Positions 16,558 through 26,447 are shown, counted from the first letter of the stretch. The stretch is 40,128 nucleotides of DNA from Enterobacterales bacterium (GCA_015654925.1 JAATFX010000001.1:1-40128), one strand, 5' to 3'. Notes: generated from the letters alone by a model not told the origin. A program made the numbers and translations.

Positions 16558-17391
16558 TTATGACGGGTCGCCGCTGCGCAACATTTTTGGCGAATGGGAA
16601 AATTCGCGCCGAAATTGCGTGGAGAAATGGTTACTGTCGCTAAAACCGCAGGCATGGGCAATCTCGGTAATGGTTTTGTCGCTTTGCAGCAGGCGTTTGC
16701 GGGCTTCCAGCAACCGCAGCCGGTTAAGATAACGCTGGGGCGTCATGCCGGTCCGCTGCTTTAACTGGCGATGCAGGGTGCGCAGCGGCAGTGAAAATTG
16801 TTCGGCCAGAACCAGCCAATCGATATCGTTATAAAAATTATGCTGCAACCAGCGCAGCAACTCTTGCAGGCGCTGCTCGCGGGAGCCGTCCTCCCCGCCG
16901 TTTTGAAAACATCCGTGGCGCAACATGATCAACAACTGCAAAAATTGTCCTTCGCTGGCCGCGATGCCCTCGGGGGAAGAGTCCGCCGTAAGTTCGCTGA
17001 GCGTGTGGATATACTGCTTGGCCAACTGCATTTCGGCATGGTTGATCTGCCAGTTGACCTGATTGTCCGGCGAGTCCTGGGAGGGGAGAAAACGGCTGAT
17101 ATCCGTCAGGAAACGAAATTTTCCGGGGGCGCGGTACAGGATATTGATCAAATTAAGATCGTCGACGTTTTCAAATAAATGATGATCGTCGGCGCGAATA
17201 AAGCAGACCGTACCGCTGCCCAAAACATAAGGCTGATCGTTAAAAACGTGAATGCCCGACCCTTTTTCCACCAGCACGATCTCCCAGAAATCATGATAAT
17301 GCTCGGGGAAAGCGCTTTGCGGTACACGGGGTTCAATGGCGATGGTGGCGTATTGGGAACTAAAAAAATCCTCACCATAAAGTCGCGTCAT
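16558..17391 (-). CDS. rhaS: Rhamnose operon activator RhaS (AraC family)
   Basis: RhaS binds L-rhamnose and activates rhaBAD and rhaT together with CRP. The product has 277 residues (E. coli 278). The cupin domain contains VAIEPR-like IAIEPRVPQSAFPEHYHDF and KGSGIHVFNDQPY. The DNA-binding domain holds QFSLPLRTLHRQLKQRTGMTPQRYLNRLRL and ACGFSDSNHFSTQFRREFSHSP, both very close to E. coli, which agrees with the recognisable RhaS sites in the two target promoters. GAGGT lies 7 bases before the ATG. It is divergent from rhaB and forms an operon with rhaR. Confidence 0.95.
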   Translation of the reverse strand: MTRLYGEDFFSSQYATIAIEPRVPQSAFPEHYHDFWEIVLVEKGSGIHVFNDQPYVLGSGTVCFIRADDHHLFENVDDLNLINILYRAPGKFRFLTDISRFLPSQDSPDNQVNWQINHAEMQLAKQYIHTLSELTADSSPEGIAASEGQFLQLLIMLRHGCFQNGGEDGSREQRLQELLRWLQHNFYNDIDWLVLAEQFSLPLRTLHRQLKQRTGMTPQRYLNRLRLLEARKRLLQSDKTITEIAHACGFSDSNHFSTQFRREFSHSPKMLRSGDPS

Positions 17392-17462
17392 TTTCGTTAC
17401 CTCACCATTTTACGAAGTTTCATAATAAGGCGCGATTGTGAAACTTAACCTTGAATAAATGA

Positions 17463-17475
17463 CCGCCATTGGCGG
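17463..17475. promoter_or_regulatory. Short palindrome in the rhaS leader
   Basis: CCGCC-ATT-GGCGG (17463-17475) lies about 70 bases upstream of the rhaS start. It may be part of a RhaR or other operator, or an RNA hairpin. I cannot assign it. Confidence 0.3.
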
Positions 17476-17519
17476 CATTTAGGTTATTTTTTCAAGATTA
17501 GCCCGATGATGATCAAATT

Positions 17520-17535
17520 TGTGGCAGCGATCACA
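17520..17535. promoter_or_regulatory. CRP site on the rhaSR side of the divergent promoter
   Basis: TGTGG-CAGCGA-TCACA matches the CRP consensus at 9 of 10 positions. It is about 130 bases from the rhaS start and 65 bases from the second CRP site. It probably serves rhaSR, but could contribute to both promoters. Confidence 0.7.
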
Positions 17536-17599
17536 GGCGGAGGGTAAATAATTTATCTCGACGTGAATAATCGGCCATTTATTGTCGGAGTGATATTTT

Positions 17600-17615
17600 T
17601 GTGATGGGATTCACA
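17600..17615 (+). promoter_or_regulatory. CRP site of rhaBADM
   Basis: TGTGA-TGGGAT-TCACA is a perfect match to the CRP consensus half-sites. It lies 3 bases upstream of the RhaS inverted repeat, as at the E. coli rhaBAD promoter. Confidence 0.85.
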
Positions 17616-17618
17616 TTC

Positions 17619-17669
17619 ATCTTTACGATTCTGCCACCGCGATCGAACCGGTGGCATTCACCGGAAGGT
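17619..17669 (+). promoter_or_regulatory. RhaS-binding inverted repeat of rhaBADM
   Basis: The left half ATCTTTACGATTCTGCC (17619-17635) and the right half GGCATTCACCGGAAGGT (17653-17669) each match the E. coli half-site, or its inverse, at 11 of 17 positions. They are separated by 17 bases. The final AAGG is 20 bases from the -10 box, the same distance I recall for the E. coli rhaBAD promoter. Confidence 0.78.
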
Positions 17670-17688
17670 GGCGGCATAAATATGTTCT

Positions 17689-17694
17689 TACACT
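17689..17694 (+). promoter_or_regulatory. -10 element of rhaBADM
   Basis: TACACT (17689-17694) is placed by its distance from the RhaS site. The expected -35 region overlaps the end of that site, as for a class II activator. The rhaT promoter has the same hexamer at the matching place. Confidence 0.6.
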
Positions 17695-17725
17695 GCGGTC
17701 ATAGGATTAATGAGGAATATCCACT

Positions 17726-19198
17726 ATGGCCGTGCGTAATATTGTTGCTGTCGACCTCGGTGCTTCCAGCGGCCGGGTAATGCTGGCCCAATGGCATTCA
17801 GCATCACAAAAAATAACACTTAAAGAAATTCATCGCTTCGCGAATACCTTTATTTCCCTGGACGGGCAGGATTGCTGGGATCTGGATAAACTGGAACAGG
17901 AAATTCTCACCGGCCTGACGGCGCTGGATAACGCCGGCATCGTCATCGACAGTATCGGCATCGATACCTGGGGCGTGGATTACGTCTTGTTGGACGCCGC
18001 GGGCAAACGGGTAGCCGCCCCGGTTTCTTACCGCGATCACCGTACCGACGGCGTGATGCCCGCGGTGCTGGAGGATTTGGGACGCGAGACGATTTACCAG
18101 CGTACCGGCATCCAGTTTTTGCCTTTTAACACCCTGTATCAGCTTAAGGCCTGGCGTCAGCAGCAGCCGGCCTGCCTGGAGCGAGTGGCGCATTTAGTCA
18201 TGATCCCGGATTATTTTTATTTCCGGCTGACCGGCACGCTGAACTGGGAATATACCAACGCCAGCACCACCCAATTACTGAATCTGGCCACTGGGGACTG
18301 GGATCAATCCTTGCTGGATTATCTGGACATTCCCCGCTGTTGGCTGGGCACTCCCACGCCTCCGGGCAATAAACTGGGATATTGGACCAGCCCCAACGGC
18401 CAGGCCGTGCCGGTGGTCGCCGTGGCCACCCATGACACCGCGAGCGCGGTGGTGGCCGCGCCGTTGCATACCGACGGCTGCGCCTATCTTAGCTCGGGCA
18501 CGTGGTCCCTGATGGGTATCGACAGCGAACGGCCGTTTAATGATGCCGCCGCGCTGGCCATGAATATTACCAATGAGGGGGGCATCAACGGCCGTTTCCG
18601 GGTACTGAAAAATATCATGGGCTTATGGCTGTTGCAGCGCGTCTGCGCCGAACTGGCGGTGGACGACCTCAAAGGCCTGGTGGCGCAGGCCGCCGGCCAA
18701 ACGCCGTTTCGCAGCCTGATCAATCCCAACGACGATCGGTTTATCAATCCCCCGTCGATGGTTGACGCCATTCGCCAGTTCTGCCGCGAAAACGGCCAGC
18801 CGGTGCCAGAGGACGCCGCCGCCCTGGCGCGCTGCATATTCGACAGCCTGGCCATGCTCTACCGGCAGGTGCTGCTGGAATTGGCCTCCCTGCGCGCGGC
18901 GCCGCTGACCGGCCTGCATATCGTCGGCGGCGGCTGCCAGAACGATTTGCTCAACCAACTTTGCGCCGATACTTGCCAAATCCAGGTAACCGCCGGTCCG
19001 GTGGAAGCGTCGACCCTGGGCAATATCGGCTGTCAACTGATGGCCCTTGATGAAGTCAAGGACGTCGCCGTCTGGCGCGACGCGGTGGAAGAGAATTTCG
19101 CCGCGCGTTATTACACCCCTAATCCCGATCCCCATTTCGCTACCTATTGGCAACGTTTTTTGGCGCTCTGCCACCTGAAAGAGGAAGTCTTATTATGA
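17726..19198 (+). CDS. rhaB: L-rhamnulokinase
   Basis: RhaB phosphorylates L-rhamnulose to L-rhamnulose-1-phosphate with ATP. The product has 490 residues (E. coli 489) and belongs to the FGGY kinase family. The N-terminal phosphate-binding motif [14 protein letters not shown], the sugar-binding stretch [11 protein letters not shown] and the catalytic aspartate D237 in [10 protein letters not shown] are intact, as are SSGTWSLMG and [21 protein letters not shown] lies 9 bases before the ATG. It is the first gene of rhaBADM; its stop codon overlaps the rhaA start (ATGA), indicating translational coupling. Confidence 0.97.
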   Translation: MAVRNIVAVDLGASSGRVMLAQWHSASQKITLKEIHRFANTFISLDGQDCWDLDKLEQEILTGLTALDNAGIVIDSIGIDTWGVDYVLLDAAGKRVAAPVSYRDHRTDGVMPAVLEDLGRETIYQRTGIQFLPFNTLYQLKAWRQQQPACLERVAHLVMIPDYFYFRLTGTLNWEYTNASTTQLLNLATGDWDQSLLDYLDIPRCWLGTPTPPGNKLGYWTSPNGQAVPVVAVATHDTASAVVAAPLHTDGCAYLSSGTWSLMGIDSERPFNDAAALAMNITNEGGINGRFRVLKNIMGLWLLQRVCAELAVDDLKGLVAQAAGQTPFRSLINPNDDRFINPPSMVDAIRQFCRENGQPVPEDAAALARCIFDSLAMLYRQVLLELASLRAAPLTGLHIVGGGCQNDLLNQLCADTCQIQVTAGPVEASTLGNIGCQLMALDEVKDVAVWRDAVEENFAARYYTPNPDPHFATYWQRFLALCHLKEEVLL

Positions 19199-20451
19199 GT
19201 CAATCCGTAGAACAAGCCTGGCAATTGGCCAAACAAAGGTTTGCCGATATCGATGTCAATGTCGACGGCGCCCTGGAATTACTCGATACCCTGCCGGTAT
19301 CCATGCACTGCTGGCAGGGGGATGACGTGGCCGGGTTTGAAAATACCGGCGGCGCCCTGACCGGGGGAATTCAGGCCACCGGCAACTATTTCGGCAAAGC
19401 CCATAACGCCCAGGAGCTGCGGGCCGATTTGGAACAGGCGTTCAGCCTGATCCCGGGGCCGAAACGTCTGAACCTGCACGCCATCTATTTGGAGGCCGAA
19501 GGCAAAGTCGAACGCAACGAAATCGAACCCAAGCATTTTGCCCGCTGGGTTAGCTGGGCGCGGGAACATCAACTGGGGCTGGACTTCAACCCCACCTGCT
19601 TTTCCCATCCGCTGAGCGCCGACGGTTTTACCTTGTCCCATGCCGATCAAGGCATTCGCCAGTTCTGGATTGAACATTGCCAGGCCAGCCGCCGCATTTC
19701 GGCCTATTTCGGCCGCGAGCTGGGCACCGCCTCGGTGATGAATATCTGGGTTCCAGACGGTATGAAAGATGTCACCATCGATCGCCTGGCGCCGCGCCAG
19801 CGGCTGCTGTCCGCCCTGGATGAAGTTATCGCGGAAAAGCTCGATGCCAACCACCATATCGACGCCGTGGAAAGCAAATTATTCGGTATCGGCGCGGAGA
19901 GCTATACCGTTGGTTCCAGCGAATTTTGCCTGGGATATGCCACCAGCCGCGGCACCGCATTGTGCCTTGACGCCGGCCATTTCCATCCCACCGAAGTGAT
20001 CTCCGACAAGATCTCCAGCGCCATTTTATATGTGCCGCGCCTGCTGCTGCATGTGAGCCGCCCGGTGCGCTGGGACAGCGACCATGTGGTATTGCTGGAT
20101 GATGAAACCCAAGCCATCGCCAGCGAAATCGTACGCCAAAAGCTGTTTAACCGCGTGCATATCGGCCTGGATTTCTTCGATGCCTCCATCAATCGCATCG
20201 CCGCCTGGGTTATCGGCACCCGCAATATGAAAAAAGCGTTGCTGCGCGCGCTGCTGGAACCCACTGAAAAACTGCGTCTGCTGGAACAGCAGGGCGACTA
20301 CACGGCGCGCCTGGCGCTGCTGGAAGAACAAAAATCGCTGCCTTGGCAGGCGGTGTGGGACAAATATTGCCAATCCCATGATGTGCCGGTAGGCGGCGAT
20401 TGGCTGCAAACGGTTCGCGAGTATGAAAGTTCCACTTTAAGTAAACGTTGA
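19195..20451 (+). CDS. rhaA: L-rhamnose isomerase
   Basis: RhaA interconverts L-rhamnose and L-rhamnulose in the cytoplasm using divalent metal ions. The product has 418 residues (E. coli 419) and begins [16 protein letters not shown]. Conserved stretches include [41 protein letters not shown]-like IWVPDGMKD and the metal-site region [14 protein letters not shown] around residue 259. [12 protein letters not shown] and [17 protein letters not shown] follow. The ATG overlaps the rhaB stop codon by 4 bases. A longer frame exists upstream inside rhaB but is not needed. Confidence 0.97.
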   Translation: MSQSVEQAWQLAKQRFADIDVNVDGALELLDTLPVSMHCWQGDDVAGFENTGGALTGGIQATGNYFGKAHNAQELRADLEQAFSLIPGPKRLNLHAIYLEAEGKVERNEIEPKHFARWVSWAREHQLGLDFNPTCFSHPLSADGFTLSHADQGIRQFWIEHCQASRRISAYFGRELGTASVMNIWVPDGMKDVTIDRLAPRQRLLSALDEVIAEKLDANHHIDAVESKLFGIGAESYTVGSSEFCLGYATSRGTALCLDAGHFHPTEVISDKISSAILYVPRLLLHVSRPVRWDSDHVVLLDDETQAIASEIVRQKLFNRVHIGLDFFDASINRIAAWVIGTRNMKKALLRALLEPTEKLRLLEQQGDYTARLALLEEQKSLPWQAVWDKYCQSHDVPVGGDWLQTVREYESSTLSKR

Positions 20452-20463
20452 GGGTAGCAAATT

Positions 20464-21291
20464 ATGCAAACAATACTGACTTCCTGGTTTGTGCAGGGCA
20501 TGGTGAAAGCGACCACCGACATGTGGCTTAAAGGCTGGGATGAGCGCAACGGCGGCAATGTCAGCCTGCGCCTGACCCTGGAGGACGTGGCGCCGTATCG
20601 GGACGAGTTTACGCCCCGGCCGCGTACCGAAGCGCTGACCGAGTCGGTGCCTGAGCTGGCCAATACCTATTTCCTGGTGACCGGCTCAGGCAAGTTTTTC
20701 CGCAACGTCCAGCTATCGCCGTCGGACAACCTGGTGTTGTTGCAGGTGAATGCCGCGGGCGACGGCTACAGCATCCTATGGGGGCTGACCGCCGGCGGCC
20801 TGCCGACCTCGGAGCTGGCGTCGCACTTCCAGTCGCACGTGGTCCGTCAAGAGGTGACCCAGGGCAGCGGCCGGGTGATTATGCATTGCCATGCCACCAA
20901 CCTGATTGCCCTGAGTTTTGTGCTTAAGCTCGATAGCGCCCATTTTACCCGCGAACTGTGGGAAGGCAGCACCGAGTGCCTGGTGGTGTTTCCCGACGGG
21001 GTGGGCATCGTGCCGTGGATGGTGCCCGGCACCGACGGCATCGGCAACGCCACTTCGGCGCAGATGCGTTCCCATTCCCTGGTGTTATGGCCTTTCCACG
21101 GCATTTTCGCCACCGGCCCGACCCTGGATGATGCCTTCGGCCTGATCGATACGGCGGAAAAATCGGCGGAAATCATGGTCAAGGTGCGCTCCATGGGCGG
21201 CAAAAAGCAGACCATCAGCCGTGGCGAACTGATTGCGCTGGGGCAGCGTTTCGGCGTAACGCCGATGGCGTCGGCGCTGGATGTCGAGTAG
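20464..21291 (+). CDS. rhaD: Rhamnulose-1-phosphate aldolase
   Basis: RhaD is a zinc-dependent class II aldolase of the RhaD/AraD family. It splits L-rhamnulose-1-phosphate into dihydroxyacetone phosphate and L-lactaldehyde. The product has 275 residues (E. coli 274). The zinc ligands are at the E. coli positions: H141 and H143 in MHCHATN, and H212 in [19 protein letters not shown] near the N-terminus binds the phosphate. It lies 12 bases after rhaA, with GAGGGT as ribosome-binding site. No lactaldehyde reductase or dehydrogenase gene is in the window. Confidence 0.97.
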   Translation: MQTILTSWFVQGMVKATTDMWLKGWDERNGGNVSLRLTLEDVAPYRDEFTPRPRTEALTESVPELANTYFLVTGSGKFFRNVQLSPSDNLVLLQVNAAGDGYSILWGLTAGGLPTSELASHFQSHVVRQEVTQGSGRVIMHCHATNLIALSFVLKLDSAHFTRELWEGSTECLVVFPDGVGIVPWMVPGTDGIGNATSAQMRSHSLVLWPFHGIFATGPTLDDAFGLIDTAEKSAEIMVKVRSMGGKKQTISRGELIALGQRFGVTPMASALDVE

Positions 21292-21340
21292 GGAACATCG
21301 GCCCGCGACGTGCCGATAAACAACGGAAAGAGCAGCAACC

Positions 21341-21655
21341 ATGATTAGAAAAGCTTTTATCATGCAGGTTAATCCCGACGCCCATGAGGAATACCGGCGT
21401 CGCCATAACCCCATTTGGCCGGAGCTGGCGCAAACCCTGAAAGCCCATGGCGCCCATCATTACAGCATTTTCCTCGACGAGCAGCGCCATTTGCTGTTTG
21501 CCTACGTGGAGATGGAGTCCGAAGCGCGCTGGGATGAGGTGGCGTTAACCGACGTTTGCCAGCGCTGGTGGCGGCATATGACCGACGTCATGCCGGCCAA
21601 TGCGGATAACAGCCCGGTCAGCGCCGAGCTGCGGCCGGTGTTCTATCTGGAGTAA
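21341..21655 (+). CDS. rhaM: L-rhamnose mutarotase
   Basis: RhaM speeds the conversion between alpha and beta anomers of L-rhamnose. The product has 104 residues, the usual family length. Typical features are the start [47 protein letters not shown] and the tryptophan pair in [20 protein letters not shown] precedes the ATG after a 49-base gap from rhaD. It closes rhaBADM and converges with ruvX, leaving one base between the two stop codons and no room for a separate terminator. Confidence 0.95.
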   Translation: MIRKAFIMQVNPDAHEEYRRRHNPIWPELAQTLKAHGAHHYSIFLDEQRHLLFAYVEMESEARWDEVALTDVCQRWWRHMTDVMPANADNSPVSAELRPVFYLE

Positions 21656-21656
21656 G

Positions 21657-22100
21657 TTATCTGGAATGAGGGTGGCGCACGGCCAATAGCTGTTCAAACC
21701 AGCTTTCCAGAATGATCACGGCGGAGCCGGCATCGATCCGGCCTTTGTTCAACGCGCGGTAACCGCCGCGCTCGAACAGGTCGGCCCGGGCCTCGACGGT
21801 GCTCAGCCGTTCGTCGTGCAGCACCACTTCAAAACCGAAACGACCGTGCAGCCGGTTGGCGAATTTGCGCGCCCGCAGGGTAAGCGGCTGTTCGGTGCCG
21901 TCCATATTCAGCGGCAGCCCGACCACGATCACGTCCGGCTGCCACTCCTGCAATAATTTTTCCACTTGCTGCCAGTCGGGAACCCCTTCCTGGGCCTTGA
22001 ACGCCGTCAGCGGCCGCGCGGTACAGGTAATCTCCTGGCCGATGGCTACGCCGATGCTTTTGGTGCCGAAATCAAATGCCATCATGGTACGGTTAGTCAT
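21657..22100 (-). CDS. ruvX: Holliday junction resolvase-like protein RuvX (YqgF)
   Basis: This RNase H-fold protein is essential in E. coli and implicated in 16S rRNA 5' maturation; homologues have Holliday-junction or RNA nuclease activity. The product has 147 residues (E. coli 138), with extra residues at both ends. The acidic core residues are visible: D10 in [15 protein letters not shown] in [10 protein letters not shown], and D in [29 protein letters not shown] is the family hallmark. Its ATG overlaps the yqgE stop codon by one base, so the two are coupled. Confidence 0.96.
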   Translation of the reverse strand: MTNRTMMAFDFGTKSIGVAIGQEITCTARPLTAFKAQEGVPDWQQVEKLLQEWQPDVIVVGLPLNMDGTEQPLTLRARKFANRLHGRFGFEVVLHDERLSTVEARADLFERGGYRALNKGRIDAGSAVIILESWFEQLLAVRHPHSR

Positions 22101-22663
22101 TACGCATGGCCCGCTTCGTTGGCGATATTATGTATATCGATGCCCAATTTTCGTGCCGCGTCGCGCCAGCGCGCCGCGATGGGCGTGCGAAACAGGATGT
22201 CGCTGTCGGCGGGAGATGTCAGCCAGGCATTTTCCAGCAGTTCCTGCTCCAGCTGGCCCTTTTCCCAACCGGCATAACCCAGCGCCACCAGCACTTCCTG
22301 CGGCTGCTGCGCGGTGCCCAGGGTTTCCAGCACATCTTTGGACGTGGTGATCATGGTTTCTTCGGAAATACTGATGCTGGAGCCAAATCCTTCCTGGGGC
22401 GTATGCAGGATAAAACCCCGATCGTCCGCCAGCGGGCCGCCGGCGAAGACCGGTTTGTCCAGGCGGATGGCCGGGTCGCGTTCAGCCGGCATGATCTTAA
22501 GTTTATGCAATACGCTCTCAACGGTAAATTGTTCAACCGGTTTGTTGATAACGAGTCCCATGGCCCCGTCATCGTTATGCTCACAGATATAGATCACTGA
22601 GCGTTTAAACAAGGGGTCTTGTAGCGAGGGCATGGCGATAAGAAAGTGATGCTGTAAATTCAT
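22100..22663 (-). CDS. yqgE: UPF0301 / AlgH family protein YqgE
   Basis: This conserved protein is of unknown biochemical role; the Pseudomonas homologue AlgH is named for an effect on alginate. From 22663 it has 187 residues, equal to E. coli YqgE, starting [19 protein letters not shown]. Family motifs are [35 protein letters not shown] and [22 protein letters not shown]. The frame extends upstream to 22744, but the family start is clear. It lies in the rsmE-gshB-yqgE-ruvX order found in E. coli. Confidence 0.95.
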   Translation of the reverse strand: MNLQHHFLIAMPSLQDPLFKRSVIYICEHNDDGAMGLVINKPVEQFTVESVLHKLKIMPAERDPAIRLDKPVFAGGPLADDRGFILHTPQEGFGSSISISEETMITTSKDVLETLGTAQQPQEVLVALGYAGWEKGQLEQELLENAWLTSPADSDILFRTPIAARWRDAARKLGIDIHNIANEAGHA

Positions 22664-22772
22664 TCTGTCTTTTTTAGGCAAATAGTTTAATAAATAGGCG
22701 AAGTGCAGTATGCGGGTAAATGGCCAATAAGTCACTGGCTGCAAGCTAAATCAGCCCGCAGCCTGTGCAAAA

Positions 22773-23729
22773 TCAGCCTTTGTCGCGGCCCAGGCGTTTC
22801 TCGATGGCGTCCATCAGCATACCGGTGATGGAAATGGGAAAGGCCGCCTCTATCTCCCGCACGCAGGTGGGGCTGGTGACGTTAATTTCCGTGAGCTTGT
22901 CGCCGATAATATCCAGGCCGACAAAAATCAGCCCTTTCTCTTTTAATATCGGACCGACGTCCCGGGCGATTTTCCAATCGCTTTCGGTGAGCGGCCGGGC
23001 TTCGCCGCGCCCGCCCGCGGCCAGGTTGCCGCGCGTTTCGCCGCTTTTGGGAATGCGCGCCAGGCAGTAGGGCACCGGTTCGCCGTCCACCACCAGCACC
23101 CGCTTGTCACCGTCCTTGATTTCCGGCAGGAAGTTTTGCGCCATGCAGAAATGCTGGCCGTAACCGGTGAGGGTTTCAATAATCACCGACAGGTTGGGGT
23201 CCTCTTGCTTCACGCGGAAAATCGAGGTGCCGCCCATGCCGTCCAGGGGTTTGAGGATAATATCGCCGTGCTGTTGCCAGAATGCGCGGATATGATCGTC
23301 ACGCCGGCTGACCAGCGTGTCCGGGGTATGATGGGCGAACCAGGCGGTAAACAATTTTTCATTGCAGTCGCGCAGGCTGCGCGGCTTGTTGACGATTAAG
23401 GCGCCTTTATCTTCGGCCCGCTCAAGAATGTAGGTGGCATAGATAAATTCGGTATCGAACGGCGGGTCCTTGCGCATCAGGATCACGTCCAGATCGCCGA
23501 GTTCGATATCCTGCTCGCCGTGAAAACTATACCACTCGTCATAATCCTGCTTGACCGCCAGCAGGCGGGTAGTGGCGCGGGCTTCGCCGCCGCGCAGGTA
23601 TAGCGAGCTCATCTCCATGTAATGGATTTGCCAGCCGCGGCGTTGTGCTTCGAGCAGCATAGCGAAACTGGTATCTTTTTTGATATTGATGGACGAAATC
23701 GGGTCCATCACGATGCCGAGCTTTAACAT
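22773..23729 (-). CDS. gshB: Glutathione synthetase
   Basis: GshB joins gamma-glutamylcysteine and glycine with ATP, the second step of glutathione synthesis. The product has 318 residues (E. coli 316) and the ATP-grasp fold. It starts MLKLGIVMDPISSINIKKD. The substrate region MRKDPPFDTEFIYATYILE is followed by ILKPLDGMGGTSIFRV (ATP loop), RVLVVDGEPVPYCLARIP, GGRGEARPLT and the C-terminal FVGLDIIGDKLTEINVTSPT with the metal-binding acidic residues. It lies 11 bases after rsmE. Confidence 0.97.
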   Translation of the reverse strand: MLKLGIVMDPISSINIKKDTSFAMLLEAQRRGWQIHYMEMSSLYLRGGEARATTRLLAVKQDYDEWYSFHGEQDIELGDLDVILMRKDPPFDTEFIYATYILERAEDKGALIVNKPRSLRDCNEKLFTAWFAHHTPDTLVSRRDDHIRAFWQQHGDIILKPLDGMGGTSIFRVKQEDPNLSVIIETLTGYGQHFCMAQNFLPEIKDGDKRVLVVDGEPVPYCLARIPKSGETRGNLAAGGRGEARPLTESDWKIARDVGPILKEKGLIFVGLDIIGDKLTEINVTSPTCVREIEAAFPISITGMLMDAIEKRLGRDKG

Positions 23730-23740
23730 TCTTTTCTCCT

Positions 23741-24472
23741 TTAACCCAGATCGCCGAAACGCACCTGCAAAGCGGTGATGGCGGTGAGAGCTGTGGTTTC
23801 TGTGCGCAAAACACGGGGCCCCAGCTGGATTTCAGTAAATCCGCGGCGTGAGGTCATAGTAATTTCTTCTGCGGTCAAGCCGCCTTCGGGGCCAATCAGC
23901 AGCCGCACGTTGTTCACCGGCAACGGCAGCGTATTGATACTGTGCGGCGCGCGGGGATGCAGGTTAAGTTTAAGACCGTCATCCTGTTCGGCGCACCACG
24001 CTTCCAGGGGCATGGCGTCCCTGACCAGCGGCAGGCTATTGCGCCCGCACTGCTCGCAGGCGCTGATGGCGATTTTTTGCCATTGCTGGATTTTTTTGCC
24101 GAGGCGCTCGCCGTCCAGCTTGATGCCACAGCGCTCGGAAAACAATGGGGTAATGACGTTGACCCCTAATTCAATTGATTTCTGGATGGTGAATTCCATT
24201 TTTTCACCGCGGGACATCACCTGGCCCAGATGCAGGCGCAGGGGTGATTCAACGTTCGCGGGGCGGGACGCGAGAATGTTGGCCACCACGTTTTTTTTGC
24301 CCGCCTGGGTAATCTGCGCCTCGAAAATATGATTGCTGCCGTCAAACAGGTGCAACAGCTGGCCTTCCGCCATGCGCAGGACCCGGGTCAAATAGTGCGC
24401 GGCATCTTCGCTTAACGCCACGGTACCGGTCGCCGGGAGCGGCCCGGAATGATAAATACGCGGTATTCGCAT
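23741..24472 (-). CDS. rsmE: 16S rRNA m3U1498 methyltransferase
   Basis: RsmE methylates N3 of U1498 in 16S rRNA using S-adenosylmethionine. From the ATG at 24472 it has 243 residues, equal to E. coli. The N-terminal PUA-like domain starts [12 protein letters not shown]. The C-terminal SPOUT (trefoil-knot) domain contains [18 protein letters not shown], the SAM-binding knot [14 protein letters not shown] and [16 protein letters not shown]. The frame runs on upstream to 24637, but that part has no family match. It lies between endA and gshB on the same strand. Confidence 0.96.
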   Translation of the reverse strand: MRIPRIYHSGPLPATGTVALSEDAAHYLTRVLRMAEGQLLHLFDGSNHIFEAQITQAGKKNVVANILASRPANVESPLRLHLGQVMSRGEKMEFTIQKSIELGVNVITPLFSERCGIKLDGERLGKKIQQWQKIAISACEQCGRNSLPLVRDAMPLEAWCAEQDDGLKLNLHPRAPHSINTLPLPVNNVRLLIGPEGGLTAEEITMTSRRGFTEIQLGPRVLRTETTALTAITALQVRFGDLG

Positions 24473-24582
24473 GTTGGTATCGTTTAATCCTGATGACAAG
24501 TGGGGCGCGCGTGGGCGATTCGCGGCCGGAAGTTGCCCTGCGGCGCGCGGTGCGGGCAAGCAGCGCCGCGCAGGGGTGTTTC

Positions 24583-24600
24583 GCCGGGTTGTTTCCCGGC
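24583..24600. terminator. Hairpin between endA and rsmE
   Basis: GCCGGG (24583-24588) and CCCGGC (24595-24600) pair around TTGTTT, 25 bases downstream of endA. No T run follows in the endA direction, so termination would be weak at best. Confidence 0.3.
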
Positions 24601-24624
24601 TTGTTTCATAGTAGGCCAGCTGTT

Positions 24625-25320
24625 TTACGGCTGGCAAGCGCGTTGAATATAAGGATTGGCATTACCCTGCGCCGCTTCGATGCGCCGGTTGCGCGTACAT
24701 TCCCAGGCGGTAACCGGATACTGCCGATCCCACACCTCGAACAGCTGGGTTTGCTGGGATGAAAGGCGCAGATGGTAACGATCGCGCATATAAAAATAGG
24801 TGCGGGCAATGGCGCCGCGGGCGCGGGCCGGCGGCTCCGCCTGTTTGAATGTAAAGTCCACCTTCATGGCGCACTGGCCGTACTGTCCTTCTCCGCCGCG
24901 CCACTGGCTGTACTGGAAATTGGCCCGATCGCCATTGACCTCGCCTATGGCGGGTTGCAGGTTATGCAGGTCATTTTCCATCCGGCGGTAGTCGGCGTCC
25001 TTGGCGCAATTTTTGCGCCCGCCGTCCCGCCAGCACTGATGCTGATGGCCAAACTCCCAGGCCGGCATTACGTGCTCCCATTCTATGCGGTTGGCGCGCA
25101 GGGCGCTTTTACGTACCTGGTAGCCGCAGGACGCCAAATCCGGCGTGCCTTTTTTTCCTTGCCAGCTGATTTTGCAACCACAGTAAAAGGAACCTGGCGC
25201 GTCCTGGTTGATCTTGACCGCCGCGGCCTTCGCCTGACTGAAATTGTTGATGCCGCCCGCCAGCGCGGCGCCGGAAAGCAACATAAAGGAAAGGCACAGC
25301 AAAGTAATGGTACGTAGCAT
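24625..25320 (-). CDS. endA: DNA-specific endonuclease I
   Basis: EndA is a periplasmic nuclease that makes double-strand cuts in DNA. The product has 231 residues (E. coli 235). The first 21 residues are a signal peptide ending GAALA. The mature protein contains [23 protein letters not shown], the beta-beta-alpha-metal motif with the catalytic histidine in EWEHVMPAW, and [13 protein letters not shown]. Eight cysteines, as in E. coli, suggest disulfides. It is divergent from the GntR-type regulator of the PTS operon, which marks the right-hand breakpoint with the E. coli gene order. Confidence 0.96.
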   Translation of the reverse strand: MLRTITLLCLSFMLLSGAALAGGINNFSQAKAAAVKINQDAPGSFYCGCKISWQGKKGTPDLASCGYQVRKSALRANRIEWEHVMPAWEFGHQHQCWRDGGRKNCAKDADYRRMENDLHNLQPAIGEVNGDRANFQYSQWRGGEGQYGQCAMKVDFTFKQAEPPARARGAIARTYFYMRDRYHLRLSSQQTQLFEVWDRQYPVTAWECTRNRRIEAAQGNANPYIQRACQP

Positions 25321-25482
25321 GGTCGGATATTCAATAAAAAGGAAAAAAGCAGGGTATCGAATCCCGGTGCCGCAGGCAAATCGAAGCGGAAAAAAAGCGC
25401 CAATGCCGCAGACGCCGAGCGGATCGCCAGCGTCAGGTCGAACGATCCGCTTATCCTGAAAGTAAATGCCTTGTTGAATAAA
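25321..25482. other. endA upstream region
   Basis: About 160 bases next to the endA start. It carries the endA ribosome-binding site but no recognisable gene, and it leads into the CRP site and operator of the divergent PTS operon. Confidence 0.5.
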
Positions 25483-25498
25483 TGTGACTTACATCACT
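25483..25498 (+). promoter_or_regulatory. Putative CRP site upstream of the PTS operon regulator
   Basis: TGTGA-CTTACA-TCACT matches the CRP consensus at 9 of 10 half-site positions. It lies 131 bases upstream of the gntR-type start codon, consistent with catabolite control of a sugar operon. Confidence 0.65.
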
Positions 25499-25591
25499 TT
25501 TTTTTGATCCTACTCTGGTCCCTGAAAATGTGACCCTTCTCGATCATATCATTCGCCGTTTTGCATATTATAGTCGGGAAGTTGTACATAA

Positions 25592-25605
25592 TTGTCTATA
25601 GACAA
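25592..25605 (+). promoter_or_regulatory. Palindromic operator for the GntR/HutC regulator
   Basis: TTGTCTATAGACAA is a perfect 14-base palindrome, 24 bases before the regulator start. A wider GTTGT...ACAAC pair (25581-25585 and 25602-25606) surrounds it. HutC-type regulators usually bind such GT-N-TAGAC-like palindromes at their own promoters, so autoregulation is likely. Confidence 0.6.
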
Positions 25606-25628
25606 CTCAGGATGTTCAGGTGCGCGCC

Positions 25629-26375
25629 ATGAAATCACTAAGCAAGAATTCCCAGATCCCACTCTACCAGCAGGTGGCGGAGTGGATAAGAGAGAGTATC
25701 TACACCGGGGAGTTGGTGGAGGATGACCGTATTCCCTCTGAATTCCAGATTATGGACATGCTGGAAGTCAGCCGGGGCACCGTCAAGAAGGCGGTCGCCC
25801 AGTTGGTTAAAGCCGGGACGCTGGTTCAGGTTCAGGGAAAAGGCACCTTTGTCAAAAAGGAGAACATCGCCTACCCGCTGGGTGAAGGATTATTGTCGTT
25901 TGCCGAATCCCTTGAAAGCCAAAAAATCAACTTCAGTACCAGCGTGGTAACGTCGCGTATTGAACCAGCCAACCGGTTTGTCGCTGAGAAGCTGCAAATA
26001 AAGCCGGGGCAGGACATTTTATATCTTGAACGCCTGCGTTCTATTGGCGATGAAAAGGCCATGCTGATTGAGAACCGTATTAATATTGAGCTTTGTCCGG
26101 GCATTACCGAAGTGGATTTTAACAAGGAAAATTTGTTTCCAACTATCGAGCGCCTTTCCCAGCAAAAAATCCGCTATTCGGAAAGTCGCTACGCGGCCCG
26201 GTTAATTGGTAATGAACGCGGACATTTCCTGGATATTAGCGATGAAGCCCCGGTATTACATCTGGAGCAGCTGGTTTTTTTCTCCCGCACCTTGCCGGTT
26301 GAGTTCGGCAATGTCTGGCTGAAAGGTAATAAATACTACCTGGGCACCATCCTGCAACGCCGGGAGGTGAGTTGA
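25629..26375 (+). CDS. GntR family (HutC subfamily) transcriptional regulator
   Basis: The 248-residue protein has an N-terminal winged helix (PLYQQVAEWIRESIYTGEL then RIPSEFQIMDMLEVSRGTVKKAVAQLVKAGTL and the wing VQGKGTFV). Its C-terminal UTRA ligand-binding domain contains ILYLERLRSIGDEKAMLIENRI. UTRA domains usually sense a sugar phosphate or related metabolite, so the effector may be an intermediate of the pathway encoded downstream. The ATG at 25629 is chosen; a GTG three codons upstream is possible. It starts the operon and is followed by the PTS genes 72 bases later. Confidence 0.9.
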   Translation: MKSLSKNSQIPLYQQVAEWIRESIYTGELVEDDRIPSEFQIMDMLEVSRGTVKKAVAQLVKAGTLVQVQGKGTFVKKENIAYPLGEGLLSFAESLESQKINFSTSVVTSRIEPANRFVAEKLQIKPGQDILYLERLRSIGDEKAMLIENRINIELCPGITEVDFNKENLFPTIERLSQQKIRYSESRYAARLIGNERGHFLDISDEAPVLHLEQLVFFSRTLPVEFGNVWLKGNKYYLGTILQRREVS

Positions 26376-26447
26376 GGCAGCGCCGATAATCGCCCGATAG
26401 TTATCAAACCGGGAATTCGTCGAGTTAACGTTATGAGTGAGGAATTT

